Shown here: positions 8,772 through 17,854 of the stretch, piece after piece
How positions within the stretch are numbered: the stretch's first letter is position 1
How the letters are laid out: each line of letters opens with the position of its first letter
Assembly: GCF_003610995.1 (NCBI RefSeq)
Contig: NZ_CP032543.1
Coordinates: forward strand, 6,200,001 to 6,264,000
Length of the DNA: 64,000 bases
Origin: Streptomyces griseus subsp. griseus
GTDB taxonomy: Bacteria; Actinomycetota; Actinomycetes; Streptomycetales; Streptomycetaceae
Direction: 5' to 3'
Made by a program: the position numbers and the translations under genes
Notes under the pieces: model-generated
The model's input: the letters and a program-made list of their open reading frames with translations, nothing else
Databases searched by the model: none
What the model was told of the DNA's origin: nothing

Positions 8772-9503
8772 CTACCAGCGGTCGCGGTGGATGACGTCCG
8801 CCACCGGGCGGCGCCGCACCGGACCGAAGTTGCCCTGCGGCCACCCCACCGGAACAGCGGCGAACGTCGCCATGTCCTCCGGGATGCCCAGCTCCGACTT
8901 CCACTCCTGCTCCAGGAACAGGTGCCAGATGGTGATGTTCGCCGCAAGCCCGAGCCCCCGGGCGGCGAGCAGCAGGTTCTGGACGCCCGGATAGACGCAG
9001 GAGCCCTCCGCCAGCGCCTGGAACCGGGTCTGAGAGGCCATCATCCGCTCACTCGCCTCCGGGCCCAGCGCCCGCGCGGAGAGAGCCAGCCCCTCCTCGT
9101 CGAGGCGCGGCTCCGGGAAGCGGTAGCACGGCACGACCAGCACCGGCGTATCGGCGAAGTGGTCGCGCTGGTACTCGATCGCCGCCACCATCCGCCCGTA
9201 CGCCGCCTCGTCCATGCCCTGGGGCGCGTGCTTCCCGGTCGTCGCGAGGTAGGAGTCCACGCACCGCTTCCACAGCGGTGCGAGCCGGGCCATCACCTGG
9301 CGGTCCGTCACCACGACGTACTCGTAACACTGCATGTTGCCGCCGCTGGGCCCCCAGACGGCGGCCTGTATGAGCTGATGGATCGTCTCGTCCGGGACCG
9401 CGTCCGGCTTGAGGCGGCGCATGGCGCGCATGGTGGACATGGTGTCGAAGAGAGCGGGGCCGCCGAGGGCGGACGGGTCGGCCTGAACCGTTTCGATGGT
9501 CAT
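8772..9503 (-). CDS. Nitroreductase-family flavoprotein
   Basis: A 243-residue FMN-dependent oxidoreductase. The N-terminal FDTMSTMRAMRRLKPDAVPDETI (first helix, Arg-Arg-x-x) and AAVWGPSGGNMQCYEYVVV are the classic nitroreductase start and FMN phosphate region; NLLLAARGLGLAANIT near residue 170 and a C-terminal VPVGWPQGNFGPVRRRPVADV complete the fold. Such enzymes reduce nitro, quinone or enone substrates, or act as dehydrogenases; no substrate is implied. The ATG at 9503 is the first Met fitting the family start. Confidence 0.85.
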   Translation of the reverse strand: MTIETVQADPSALGGPALFDTMSTMRAMRRLKPDAVPDETIHQLIQAAVWGPSGGNMQCYEYVVVTDRQVMARLAPLWKRCVDSYLATTGKHAPQGMDEAAYGRMVAAIEYQRDHFADTPVLVVPCYRFPEPRLDEEGLALSARALGPEASERMMASQTRFQALAEGSCVYPGVQNLLLAARGLGLAANITIWHLFLEQEWKSELGIPEDMATFAAVPVGWPQGNFGPVRRRPVADVIHRDRW

Positions 9504-9613
9504 GATCGCGGAGTCTAGGCAGAACTCCCCGCTCGGGGCAGGGGGGGTGCTCGCCTCCGGTCCGGGCGGGGCCGTGGTCCTCCCTCGGCCTCGGAGGCCG
9601 CGTGTTCCCCGGC

Positions 9614-10261
9614 TCAGGGGCCGCGCCACAGGTTGGCGAAGGCCGAGTTCTCGATGGTCCGCCGCTGGCGGACCGCCTCCAGCTCCATCACCGCGTCGTG
9701 GACGGCGGTCACCACGGCCGTCACCGCGTCGTCGAAGCCGGGTTCGTCGAAGCCGGGTTCGCCGGTGCCGGTTCCGTCGGTCCCGGTCTCCTCCTCGGGC
9801 CGTCCGCCTTCGACGCCCACCGCCGAGGCGAGGGCGGCCAGGACGGGCTCCCGCGCCTCCCAGCGCTCGGCCGCCCCGCGACGGGCGGGGGTGTCGGCCG
9901 GCGCCACGCGCTTCGAGCCGAAGGAGAGCAGGCCGCTCCGCTCCCGGGTCAGCTCACCGGCTTCCTCCAATGCGGCCTGGTACGCGGCCGAGAGGTCCCG
10001 GCCCCGGCGCCACAGCCAGTCCTCGATGCGCTCGTACGGCTGCTGCCGGGTGAGCAGCGCCGCCGCCTCGCCCAGGAGCCCGTCCCGCGGCGTCGACGGC
10101 CCGCCCGGCACGATGCGGTCCTCGTCCACGGTGAGGGCGCCCGCGTCGATCAGATCGATCAGCTCGGCCCCCGCGAGTGCGAGCGACAGGTCGCCCTGCC
10201 CCACGGAACGCTCCGGCCTCGGATCCATGGCGATGATGAACAGGTCTTTCGCCGTCGTCAT
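9614..10261 (-). CDS. GPP34 (GOLPH3/Vps74-like) family protein
   Basis: A 215-residue protein with the actinobacterial GPP34 N-terminus MTTAKDLFIIAMDP followed by LSLALAGAELIDLIDAGAL. Bacterial members share the fold of the Golgi phosphoprotein that binds phosphoinositides in eukaryotes; their role in Streptomyces, where they occur in many copies often near signalling genes, is not settled. A short acidic low-complexity stretch near residue 165 (EPGFDEPGFDD) comes from a 15-bp direct repeat in the DNA near 9735-9765. The ATG at 10261 has GAGGAGC upstream. Confidence 0.85.
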   Translation of the reverse strand: MTTAKDLFIIAMDPRPERSVGQGDLSLALAGAELIDLIDAGALTVDEDRIVPGGPSTPRDGLLGEAAALLTRQQPYERIEDWLWRRGRDLSAAYQAALEEAGELTRERSGLLSFGSKRVAPADTPARRGAAERWEAREPVLAALASAVGVEGGRPEEETGTDGTGTGEPGFDEPGFDDAVTAVVTAVHDAVMELEAVRQRRTIENSAFANLWRGP

Positions 10262-10346
10262 GAACGGCTCCTCTCGGACACATCGACAGAGCGTCGACAA
10301 GGGTCGGTCGATCAGTATCACGCCGCCCGGGGCGGCCGGGCCCCGG

Positions 10347-10793
10347 TCAGGTCCTGGTCAGCCGGACCACCGGGATGTCGCGCTCGGTGCCCGCCTGGTA
10401 CTGCGCGTAGCGCGGGAACAGCGCCACCAGACCCGGCCAGACCCGGGCCTTCTCCTCGGCCGGGAGGGTCGACGCGACGGCCGGGAAGCGCTCGGTCCCC
10501 ACGCGGAGCCCGACCTCGGGGTCGGCCCGGAGGTTCAGGTACCAGAGCGGCGGGCGGTCCGAGCCGCCGTTGGAGGCCACGATCAGATAGTCCTCACCGT
10601 CCCGCCCGTACATCAGCACCGTCCGCCGCACGACCCCGCTGCGCCGCCCCACGTAGTCCATCAGCAGACAGGGGACCCCGAGCTGCGTCGTGCCCTTCGT
10701 GCCGCCGGACGACTCGTACAGCTCCGCCTGCCGGGCCACCCAGCCGGTGGGGCTGACCTCGGCCTCCGCCGCTCCGTCCGCTTCCGCCGCCAT
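10347..10793 (-). CDS. F420H2-dependent nitroreductase/quinone reductase-like (DDN/DUF385) protein
   Basis: A 148-residue split-barrel protein of the deazaflavin-dependent nitroreductase family. It shows the family features GVPCLLMDYVGRRSGVVRRTVLMY and DYLIVASNGGSDRPPLWYLNLRADPEV. Relatives use reduced F420 to reduce quinones or nitro compounds. The ATG at 10793 follows GGTGAGGAGAGG. The gene is divergent from the ACP gene (11031), with a 237-bp shared promoter region in which I could not identify firm hexamers. Confidence 0.82.
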   Translation of the reverse strand: MAAEADGAAEAEVSPTGWVARQAELYESSGGTKGTTQLGVPCLLMDYVGRRSGVVRRTVLMYGRDGEDYLIVASNGGSDRPPLWYLNLRADPEVGLRVGTERFPAVASTLPAEEKARVWPGLVALFPRYAQYQAGTERDIPVVRLTRT

Positions 10794-11030
10794 GGGCCTC
10801 TCCTCACCTCGTACGGTCCGTCCCTCCATCCTGCACCCCCGCCCGGCCGCACCGGGGATTCGTACACCTGGACAGAGCTCCCACCGCACGGGGGAACGCG
10901 GACCGGGAACCCCTCGGTGAAGGCGTATAAAGGGTCCTTCCGGAGCAGCCGGCGTCCTCCGATGGACCCTCCCCACCTCACCCCCGACCGCGCGGCCGGC
11001 GTCACCGCGTCACTGAGCCCAGGAGCGCCA

Positions 11031-11264
11031 ATGACCACCTCGGAAGAGATCAGCGCCCTGCTGGTAGCGAAGTTCGGAACCGACCCCGAGGCGCTGCGCC
11101 CCGACGTTCCGCTGCACCGGCTGCGGCTGGACTCCCTCGCCCTGGAGGAGCTGCGGCTGCTCATCGAGGACCGGCTGGACGTCGACCTGGAGGACGTCGC
11201 GCTCACCTCGCGCGACACCCTCGGCCGGCTGATCGAGGTCGTCCACGTCAAGGCGACCGCATGA
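11031..11264 (+). CDS. Acyl carrier protein
   Basis: A 77-residue stand-alone carrier protein. The phosphopantetheine attachment site is Ser35 in RLDSLALEEL, with acidic helices before and after. The ATG at 11031 follows CCAGGAG. The ACP stop overlaps the ketosynthase start (ATGA, 11261-11264), so the two are made together. It is not the housekeeping fatty acid ACP by context, since no FabD or FabH is nearby. Confidence 0.9.
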   Translation: MTTSEEISALLVAKFGTDPEALRPDVPLHRLRLDSLALEELRLLIEDRLDVDLEDVALTSRDTLGRLIEVVHVKATA

Positions 11265-12529
11265 GCGCGCCGGCGGCCCCCGCGCCCTACCGCCGCACGC
11301 CGCTCGCCCCGTTCGCCGCCGCCGTCACCGGGGTCGGTCTGGTCACCGCGGCCGGTACGGGCGCCCGGGCGGCCTGGCGCGGCGTCACCGAGGGCCTCAC
11401 CCCCTCCGTCGGCCCCCGGCCCGAACTCGACGGCCTGCCCTGCGACTTCTTCTACTCCGTCACCGACTGCGACCCGCGCGAGGTGCTCGGGGTGGCCGCC
11501 CAGCGGCTGATGGACCGCTTCGCCCAGCTCGCCGTCATCGCCGCCCGTGAGGCGGTCGCGGACGCCGGTCTGGACCCGGCCGTCTGGGACGGCGGCCGCG
11601 TCGGCATCGTCATCGGCTCCGCCCACGGCGGGCTGCCCTTCTACGACGAGCAGCACGCGGTCCTCGCCGGGCGCGGCGCCCGCCGGGTCTCCCCGAAGCT
11701 CGCGCCCCTCAGCGTGGTCAACGGCGCGGCCAGCAGCGTCAGTCTGGACCTCGGCGTCCAGGGCCCCAGCCAGGCCGTCTCCACCGCCTGCTCCTCCGGC
11801 ACCGTCGCCATCGGCACCGCCCACCAGATGCTCCGCTCCGGGGCCTGCGACATCGTCATCGCGGGCGGCGCCGAATCCACCTGCACCCGCCTCCTGATCG
11901 CCAGCGCGTGCAGCCTCAAGGCCGTCTCCACCCGCCGCGAGGACCCCACGGCCGCCTGCCGCCCCTTCGACACCCACCGGGACGGCTTCGTCGTCGGCGA
12001 GGGCGCGGGCCTCCTCGTCCTGGAACACCCCGAGCACGCCCGCGCCCGCGGTGCCACCGTCCGCGCGCAGGTGAACGGTTACGGGGCCTCCAGCGACGCC
12101 CACTCCGCCGTCGCCCCGGACCCCGAAGGCCTCGGCATCGAACGGGCCCTGCGCACCGCCCTCCTGGACGCCGGGCTCTCCCCGGCCGACGTCGGACACG
12201 TCAACGCCCACGGCACCTCGACGCTCTCCAACGACCTCATCGAGGCGACCATGCTCCGCCGCGTCCTCGGCGAGAGCCCCCTGGTCACCTCCACCAAGGC
12301 GATGACCGGCCACACCCTCGGCGCGGCCGGCGGCATCGAGGCCGCGCTGACCGTGCTCGCCCTCCAGCACCAACTGGTCCCGCCCACGGTCAACTTGGAC
12401 GCCCCCGACCCGCAGATCGCGATGGACGTCGTCGCCAAGGAGGCCCGTAGCGCCTCCTTCGACTGCGCGGTGAAGACCTCGCTCGGCTTCGGCGGCCACA
12501 ACGCGGCACTCGTCCTCACCAGGGCCTGA
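11261..12529 (+). CDS. Beta-ketoacyl-ACP synthase (FabF-like)
   Basis: A 422-residue decarboxylating condensing enzyme with a complete active site: Cys177 (STACSSG), His317 (NAHGTST), Lys346 and His351 (TGHTLGAAGG). It should extend an acyl chain with malonyl-ACP. It is coupled to the dedicated ACP upstream and a hydrolase downstream, and no reductase or dehydratase is present, so it either borrows those from primary metabolism or makes a beta-keto intermediate. The N-terminus MSAPAAPAPYRRTPLAPF before the first strand is longer than in housekeeping FabF. Confidence 0.9.
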   Translation: MSAPAAPAPYRRTPLAPFAAAVTGVGLVTAAGTGARAAWRGVTEGLTPSVGPRPELDGLPCDFFYSVTDCDPREVLGVAAQRLMDRFAQLAVIAAREAVADAGLDPAVWDGGRVGIVIGSAHGGLPFYDEQHAVLAGRGARRVSPKLAPLSVVNGAASSVSLDLGVQGPSQAVSTACSSGTVAIGTAHQMLRSGACDIVIAGGAESTCTRLLIASACSLKAVSTRREDPTAACRPFDTHRDGFVVGEGAGLLVLEHPEHARARGATVRAQVNGYGASSDAHSAVAPDPEGLGIERALRTALLDAGLSPADVGHVNAHGTSTLSNDLIEATMLRRVLGESPLVTSTKAMTGHTLGAAGGIEAALTVLALQHQLVPPTVNLDAPDPQIAMDVVAKEARSASFDCAVKTSLGFGGHNAALVLTRA

Positions 12530-12553
12530 CCGGAAGGGAGTGGGTGAACAGCC

Positions 12554-13480
12554 ATGCCCGAGGAGATCATCCGGACGCTGTCCGTGGACGGAGTCCGTTA
12601 CGGCTACCGCGTCCTGCCGTACGACCGCAGCGGTGGCGCGGCCCCCGTCACCGAACCCGCGCTCGTCCTCGGCGGTGCCCTCCAGGGCATGTACGGCTGG
12701 CCCCAGATGGACGACCACCTGGGCCCGGCCACCGACGTGGTCACCGCCGACCTGCCCGGCATGGGCTCCGCCGACCCGTTGCCGCCCGGCCCCAGCGCCG
12801 ACATCCTGCGCCGGGCCGTCCTGGGAATCGCCGACGACCTGGGCGCCCCCCGGCTGAACCTCTTCGGCTTCTCGTACGGCACCGCCATCGCCTTCGGCTT
12901 CGCCCAGCGCCACCCCGAGCGGGTGGCGCGGCTCGTCCTCGGCGGCGTACCGGTCCATATCGACGCCGCCCAGGTGGCGCGCTGGGAGCGGGCGCGGGAG
13001 GTGCTGGCGGGCGGGGACCGTGAGGGGTTCGCGGCGCTGGCCGCCGATGCGCTGATGTGCCTGGACCCCGAACGGGTCGTGCACAGGCGGGAGTTGGCCC
13101 GCCGCTATGTGCGCCGCTCGTTCCTGCACGCGCTCACCCACTCGCCGCACGCGACCAATTCGCTCTACCGGGCGCTGGCCGACCGGCCGGACTTCTCCGG
13201 CGGGCTCAGCGGTGTACCGGCGCTGGTCTTCGCCGGGGAGCACGACACGGTCACCTCGCCGCAGCGGCAGCGGGAGTTCGCTGCGACGATCGAGGGCAGC
13301 CGGTTCCTGACGATCGACGAGTCCGACCACTGGGTGGTCCTGGAGCGGGCGATCGAGGTGGCGGAGCTGGTGTCAGCCTTCTTCACGGAAGCGCGGACGG
13401 GGACGGAGACGCATGGGCGGCCCGGAGCCGCTCCCGTCAGTCTGCCGCGCCAGGCGGGTGCCCCGGTGGGCCGGACCTGA
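12554..13480 (+). CDS. Alpha/beta-hydrolase
   Basis: A 308-residue alpha/beta-hydrolase. The nucleophile elbow is GFSYGT. An acid (GEHDTVT) and a His (ESDHWVVLE) complete the triad late in the sequence. The oxyanion loop region reads LGGALQGMYGWPQMDDHL. It lies 24 bp after the ketosynthase gene in the same direction. It could release the product from the ACP as a thioesterase or hydrolyse a small ester; the substrate is unknown. The last 30 residues are Pro/Arg-rich and probably disordered. Confidence 0.82.
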   Translation: MPEEIIRTLSVDGVRYGYRVLPYDRSGGAAPVTEPALVLGGALQGMYGWPQMDDHLGPATDVVTADLPGMGSADPLPPGPSADILRRAVLGIADDLGAPRLNLFGFSYGTAIAFGFAQRHPERVARLVLGGVPVHIDAAQVARWERAREVLAGGDREGFAALAADALMCLDPERVVHRRELARRYVRRSFLHALTHSPHATNSLYRALADRPDFSGGLSGVPALVFAGEHDTVTSPQRQREFAATIEGSRFLTIDESDHWVVLERAIEVAELVSAFFTEARTGTETHGRPGAAPVSLPRQAGAPVGRT

Positions 13481-13497
13481 CGATCCGGCCCACCGGG
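13462..13497. terminator. Bidirectional terminator overlapping hydrolase stop codon
   Basis: A perfect 14-bp stem (13462-13475 with 13484-13497) and an 8-nt loop that contains the hydrolase TGA. It lies between convergent genes and should serve both. Confidence 0.75.
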
Positions 13498-13504
13498 CCC
13501 GGCC

Positions 13505-15912
13505 TCAGAACCAGAAGCCGCCGGTCCTCACCCGCACCACCTGCGGGTCGTGGTCGCTCGCCTGGTCGGCGAACTCCGCGTTGATGTGCACCACGTCGTA
13601 GTCGAAGCGCCGGATCGCCGGGCTCGTCAGGATGTGGTCCAGGGTCTGCGCGTTACCGTCGAAGACGTAGCTGTACCGCTCCGAGGCGGGCAGCGTCGTG
13701 ATCAGCGGCTTCAGCACCCTGCCCTTGGTCAGCGCCGTGAACGTCGGGGAGAACTCGAAGTCGTTGAAGTCTCCGAGAGCCACCACCTGCGCCGACTTGT
13801 CCGCCTTCAGCAGCGAGGTGACGAAGGCGTTCACCTCGGTGGCCTGCTGGATCCGCTTGGCCTCCGAGGAGCGGTTCGGCTCCTGGAAGCGGCCGTGCAG
13901 CGGCTGGTCGCCGCCCTTGGAGCCGAAGTGGTTGCCGATGACGAAGACCGGCTTGCCCCGGAAGGTGAACTCGCCCACCAGCGGCTTGCGGCTGGAATCC
14001 CACGCCGGGCTCGCCGGGTTGATCCGCCCGGGCGAGACGGAGAGCCTGGCGCCCTTCCAGGTCTTCACCGCCTCGACCGGCGTGGTGGCGTCGCCGCCCG
14101 GCCGGTCGGCGAAGGAGACCCGCTGGGCGTTGTAGAGGAAGACGTTGCGGATGTTGCCGCCTGGCTCGCCGCCGTCCTTGTTGTTCTCGGGGGCGATGTA
14201 GCGCCAGGCGTAGCGCGGGCCGCCCTGGGCGACGATCGCGTCCGTGAACCGCTTCAGCGTCGCCTCGGAGCCCACCGTGCCGTCGTTGACCGGCCCGTTG
14301 TCGTCCTGGATCTCCTCCAGCGAGACGATGTCGGGGGAGGAGAGGTTCTTCGCGATGCCCTCGGCCAGCGTGTCGAACTTGTCCTGCGGGTCGAGTGCGT
14401 CCAGGTTCTCCACGTTGTACGTGGCGATGGCCAGCTCGTCCTTCTTCTGCTTGCGGGTCACCTCGCGCCGCAGCTTCTTGTCGACGTGCGTGCCCAGTTC
14501 GGTGGCCTGGAGGTTGTAGCCGCCGTAGGAGGCGTAGTCGAGCACACCGGTGGTGCGGCCCTTGATCACGTCACCCACGTCGGCGGTGGGGACCGGCTGC
14601 GCCGGGTCCAGCGACATCACCTTCAGGCGGCCGGTGTTCTGGTCCTCGTACGAGGCGTAGAGCGTGCCGCCGCGCCGGGTGGGGTTCTCCTTCGGCTTGA
14701 CCGTCACCCAGATCTCGTCGTACGCCGTCGTCGCCCCGGTCACGCGGGTGTCGGCGATCTGGACGCGGACGCCCTCCAGCGACTCGTACAGGTCCAGGGC
14801 GTAGCGCTTCGGCTCCAGGGGCAGCGCGTCGATGGAGCCGCCGCCCGCCGAGGGCACGTAGCGGCCGGGCACCGAGCGCGCGTCGAGGACGACCGGCGCG
14901 GGCAGCGCGTTGCCGGAGGAGAGCACGGTGGTGCGGGGCGCGGTGATCTGGGTGACCGACTGGGTGCCGGTGCCCGGGTAGTACTCGCCCACCTTGCCGC
15001 TGACCAGCACGGAGTCCCCGGCCTTCACGGTGGGTGCGGCGGAGCCGGTGTAGACGAACAGGCCCTCGCTGGTGCGCGGGTCGTCGTCGGGCGCGGTGTC
15101 CTGGATCCAGAAGCCGCGCGAACCCGTGGTCCGTACGCCGGTGACGACACCCGGCACTCCGGTGACCGCCGTGCCGTCCAGCGGGGAGACGCGGGTGGTG
15201 CCCTGGATGTCGTGGATGCGGACGGTGCCGGGCTCGGTCGGGCCGGGCTCCTCCGGCCCCTGACCGCCGCCCGACGTCTCACCCGCCGTGTTGACGGGGG
15301 TCGGTGCAGCGGTGGAGAAGTCGGCCGCGTTGTCGTCGGTGTCGGCGAGCGAGGCGGACCGGTGGACGGACGCGGTGGCCGAGGGGGTGGGGGCCGGGCC
15401 GCTACCCTCCCGTACGACGGCGGAGCCGTAGCCGACCAGGTCAACGTCCGGGGCTCGGCGGCGCACTCCGCGGCCGTCCTGCAGGTGAGCGGCGTGGTGC
15501 CGGAGACCAGTGCCACGGTGCCGCTCCCGGCGGCCATGGCGATGGATCCGGTGGCGTCCGGGGTGGGCAGGGCGACGGTGCCGCCGGTGCCCGCGGCCTG
15601 GGCGATCAGATAGCGGCCGCCGGGGGCGATCGCACCGGTGAGCGCGGATACCTGCCACTGCGAACCGGCCGACGGAGCGCCCGGCAGGTACTGCACGCTG
15701 AAGCCGCCGACCTCGAACGGGGTGGAGCCGGCGTTGGCCAGCTCCACGAAGTCCCGGGTCAGCGTGGCGCCGGAGTTGCCCCCGCCGCCGTACACCTCGG
15801 ATATCACCGCGGTGGTGGACGGGGCCGCCTGGGCGGCGGGCAGGGCCGTCACCGCGAGCGTGACGGCGACGGCGCCCGTCAGCAGGACGGAACCGGATCT
15901 GGATATCTGCAC
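13505..15912 (-). pseudogene. Secreted lamin-tail/endonuclease-exonuclease-phosphatase nuclease, frameshifted
   Basis: Read through the shift, this is an extracellular nuclease of the ExeM/NucH kind: signal peptide (MQISRSGSVLLTGAVAVTLA start at 15912), a lamin-tail domain (ISEVYGGGGNSGATLTRDFVELAN), a central OB-like region, and an endonuclease/exonuclease/phosphatase domain with TYNVENL, VSLEEIQDDN, VIGNHFGSKGG, ALGDFNDFE and a terminal SDHDPQVV. The N-terminal frame is lost near 15448-15456, after ECAAEP; the next frame resumes with DVDLVGYGSAVVREGS. One missing base explains it. Each half is intact otherwise, so this is either a recent mutation or a sequencing error. If real, the catalytic half lacks an export signal. 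Confidence 0.8.
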
Positions 15913-15944
15913 GGAGGTGCCCCCAACGTAGGTCTGAGGGCCAA

Positions 15945-15973
15945 AAGCTATGCGCGTAGATGGGACATGACAA
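15945..15973 (-). promoter_or_regulatory. Promoter of the nuclease gene
   Basis: On the minus strand TTGTCA (15973-15968) is followed after 17 bp by TAGCTT (15950-15945). This is a good housekeeping-sigma promoter about 33 bp ahead of the nuclease ATG. Confidence 0.55.
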
Positions 15974-16061
15974 GGCGTTGGAGGTTAATTCCCCGCATCG
16001 TGTGCATGAGCGCCCGGTGCGGCGCGGTGGGGGAGTGCACCGCACCGGACGCGGTACGGAA

Positions 16062-16100
16062 GGGCCGCCCCGCCCTATCGGCGGCGGACGGGGCGGGCCC
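16062..16100 (-). terminator. Terminator after GH5 gene
   Basis: GC-rich hairpin with 16062-16071 pairing to 16090-16100 (10 bp with a single bulged G). It sits directly after the minus-strand GH5 stop. Confidence 0.55.
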
Positions 16101-16103
16101 GGC

Positions 16104-17192
16104 TCACTGGCGGATGCGCTCGCGGATCCAGACCCCGGCCTCCTTGAGCACCCCGGTCCCGGTCCAGTTGGAGCCGTTGCAGGTGCCGGTCTTGAAGACG
16201 GCACCGGAGCGGTGGTCGTCGGAGTAGTTCCAGTTGGTCCAGGAGATCTTCTTGCGCTTCATCAGGTCGAGGTAGCGCTGCGACATCGTGAAGTCGTTGG
16301 CGCCCTCGCCCGCGTAGTTCTGTGTGCCGAACTCCGTGACGAAGACGGGGAGTTTGTCCGAGGCCCGGTCCAGGGTGTTGAGGTACTCCTCGCGGTGCGA
16401 CGCCGCGTAGAAGTGGAAGGTGTACATGATGTTCGAGGCGCGGACCGGGTTGTTCACCACCTCGGACTCGTTGGAGCCCTCCGAGACCCCGAACGAGGAC
16501 CAGGCGCGCGTCCCGACCAGGACCACCGCGTCGGGGTCCTGCGCCCGGATGACCGGGATGATCTGCTCGGAGTAGGACTTGATGGCCGACCAGCTCACCC
16601 CCGAGGGCTCGTTGGCGATCTCGTAGAGCACGCCCGGGTGGTCCTTGTACTTCTTCGCCATCGCGGTGAAGAAGGTCTTGGCCCGCGCGAGGTTCGCGTT
16701 CGGGTCGCCCGGGGTGAGCATGTGCCAGTCGATGACCGCGTACATGCCGCGCGCGTGCGCCGCGTCGATGAACTTCTGCGCCCGGGCGGTGAACCCGGCC
16801 GGGTCGGTCTCGTACCCGCCCTCCTGTACGTAGGTGGAGACGCGCAGCACGTCGGCGCGCCAGTCGTTGGCCAGGGCGTTGAGCGACCCGTCGGTGACGC
16901 ACTGGGCGTACCACTGGGTGCCGTGGGTGCTCATGCCGTTGAGGGCGACGGCCTGGCCCGAGGCGTTGCAGAGCTGCCGGCCGCAGACCTTGAGCTGGCC
17001 GTTGGCGGCGAGCGGTGTCGCTGCCGTGGGGGCGGCGGCGGGGGCCGGGGCGGGGGCGGCCCCGGCGCGGACGGGGGCCAGGAGTGCGGTGACCACGCCG
17101 AGCGCCGAGGCGGCGAGCAGGGCCTTCCGGGTGAATCTGCGCCGGCCGGCCGTGGGGGCGGGCTCGGTGGGGGGAGTGGGGCGCTGGTACAT
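16104..17192 (-). CDS. Secreted GH5 glycoside hydrolase (endoglucanase-like)
   Basis: A 362-residue exported glycosidase. The N-terminus has a twin-arginine-type signal (GRRRFTRKALLAASALGVV, ending near ARAGAA), followed by an Ala/Pro linker. The GH5 barrel shows the acid/base in YEIANEP and the nucleophile in VFVTEFGT, with DWHML and TFHFYAASH between them. GH5 enzymes of this type cut beta-1,4-glucans with retention of configuration; cellulose-type activity is likely but mannan or other glucans are possible. No binding module is attached. The ATG at 17192 follows GGGAGC. Confidence 0.9.
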   Translation of the reverse strand: MYQRPTPPTEPAPTAGRRRFTRKALLAASALGVVTALLAPVRAGAAPAPAPAAAPTAATPLAANGQLKVCGRQLCNASGQAVALNGMSTHGTQWYAQCVTDGSLNALANDWRADVLRVSTYVQEGGYETDPAGFTARAQKFIDAAHARGMYAVIDWHMLTPGDPNANLARAKTFFTAMAKKYKDHPGVLYEIANEPSGVSWSAIKSYSEQIIPVIRAQDPDAVVLVGTRAWSSFGVSEGSNESEVVNNPVRASNIMYTFHFYAASHREEYLNTLDRASDKLPVFVTEFGTQNYAGEGANDFTMSQRYLDLMKRKKISWTNWNYSDDHRSGAVFKTGTCNGSNWTGTGVLKEAGVWIRERIRQ

Positions 17193-17241
17193 GGTGGTGC
17201 TCCCTTCGGATGGGGGGGGAGACGCCATGGCGGCAGGACTG

Positions 17242-17290
17242 AAAGTAAAGCTTCCTTCCAATTCGCGTCAACAGTGTTGGGAAACTTTCC
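17242..17290 (-). promoter_or_regulatory. Promoter and candidate operator of GH5 gene
   Basis: Minus strand TTGACG (17271-17266) and TACTTT (17247-17242), spaced 18 bp, form a plausible promoter. Just upstream is the perfect palindrome GGAAACTTTCC (17280-17290). A related sequence, GGAAGCTTTACTTTC, covers the -10. Elements of the GAAAnTTTC kind are known upstream of Streptomyces polysaccharide-hydrolase genes, where LacI-type repressors bind; that link is inferred. Confidence 0.45.
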
Positions 17291-17369
17291 TGTCTATTGG
17301 GCGCAGGAGTGAAGGGGCCCCGAAGAGCCCCTTGCTCCCTGCCTGTTGCCGCCGGCCCCCGGCCGCCCC

Positions 17370-17765
17370 TCAGTCCTGCGGCAGTGGGTACACCGCGAGC
17401 GAGAACGAGTGGCCCGCCGGATCCCCGTACACGCGGACATCGCGCGGACCGCTGTTGCTGTCACCGGTGTCGACGGGCCGGGCCCCGAGGGAGACCGCTT
17501 CGCGTTCGGCCTCGTCGATGTCGTCGCGGCTCACCAGAATCCGCAGGTGGGCCTGTTGGGAGTCCTCCGGCCGGGGCCAGCTCGGAGGTGCGTAGCCGTG
17601 GTCCCGGCGGATCGCCAGCCGGACGCCGTCGTTGCCGACGATCTCCACGAAGTCGGGGTCGGAGCCGATCCGTATCTCCGCATCCAGCAGACCGGCGTAG
17701 AACTCGGCCAGCTCCATCGGTTCGGCACAGTCGAGGACGAGAACGCTCGTTTTCTCCACAGTCAT
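17370..17765 (-). CDS. VOC-superfamily (glyoxalase/bleomycin-resistance fold) protein
   Basis: A 131-residue protein with the paired beta-alpha-beta-beta-beta layout of the VOC fold: LVLDCAEPMELAEFYAGLLDAEI at the start of the first unit and LRILVSRDDIDEAEREAVSLGARPV for the second, ending VYGDPAGHSFSLAVY. The final His-x-Phe is a common metal-binding position, but the equivalent first ligand is not obvious. Function could be resistance, lyase or binding; none is supported. The start at 17765 is the family-like MTVEKTSVLVLD. The ribosome site is weak. Confidence 0.75.
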   Translation of the reverse strand: MTVEKTSVLVLDCAEPMELAEFYAGLLDAEIRIGSDPDFVEIVGNDGVRLAIRRDHGYAPPSWPRPEDSQQAHLRILVSRDDIDEAEREAVSLGARPVDTGDSNSGPRDVRVYGDPAGHSFSLAVYPLPQD

Positions 17766-17854
17766 GGGGGAACTGGTACCCCCGGCCGTCCCGGACACGC
17801 CGCACCCCGGACGTCCGGATGAGGAAATCCCCGGCCCGGCCTAAGGTGCGAACC

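Noticed and set aside
9735..9765. Short tandem repeat of about 15 bp
   Set aside because: It lies inside the GPP34 gene, keeps the frame and only duplicates E-P-G-F-D; no sign of a mobile element or CRISPR.
10661..13330. 889-codon minus-strand frame opposite the ACP/ketosynthase genes
   Set aside because: Its composition is a reverse-frame artefact; the plus-strand proteins have full active sites and overlapping start/stop codons.
17269..17279. CAACAGTGTTG near the GH5 promoter, similar to the katA/urate palindrome
   Set aside because: The half-sites are spaced by 1 bp, not 3, and the match follows partly from the TTGACG hexamer; no pathway link.
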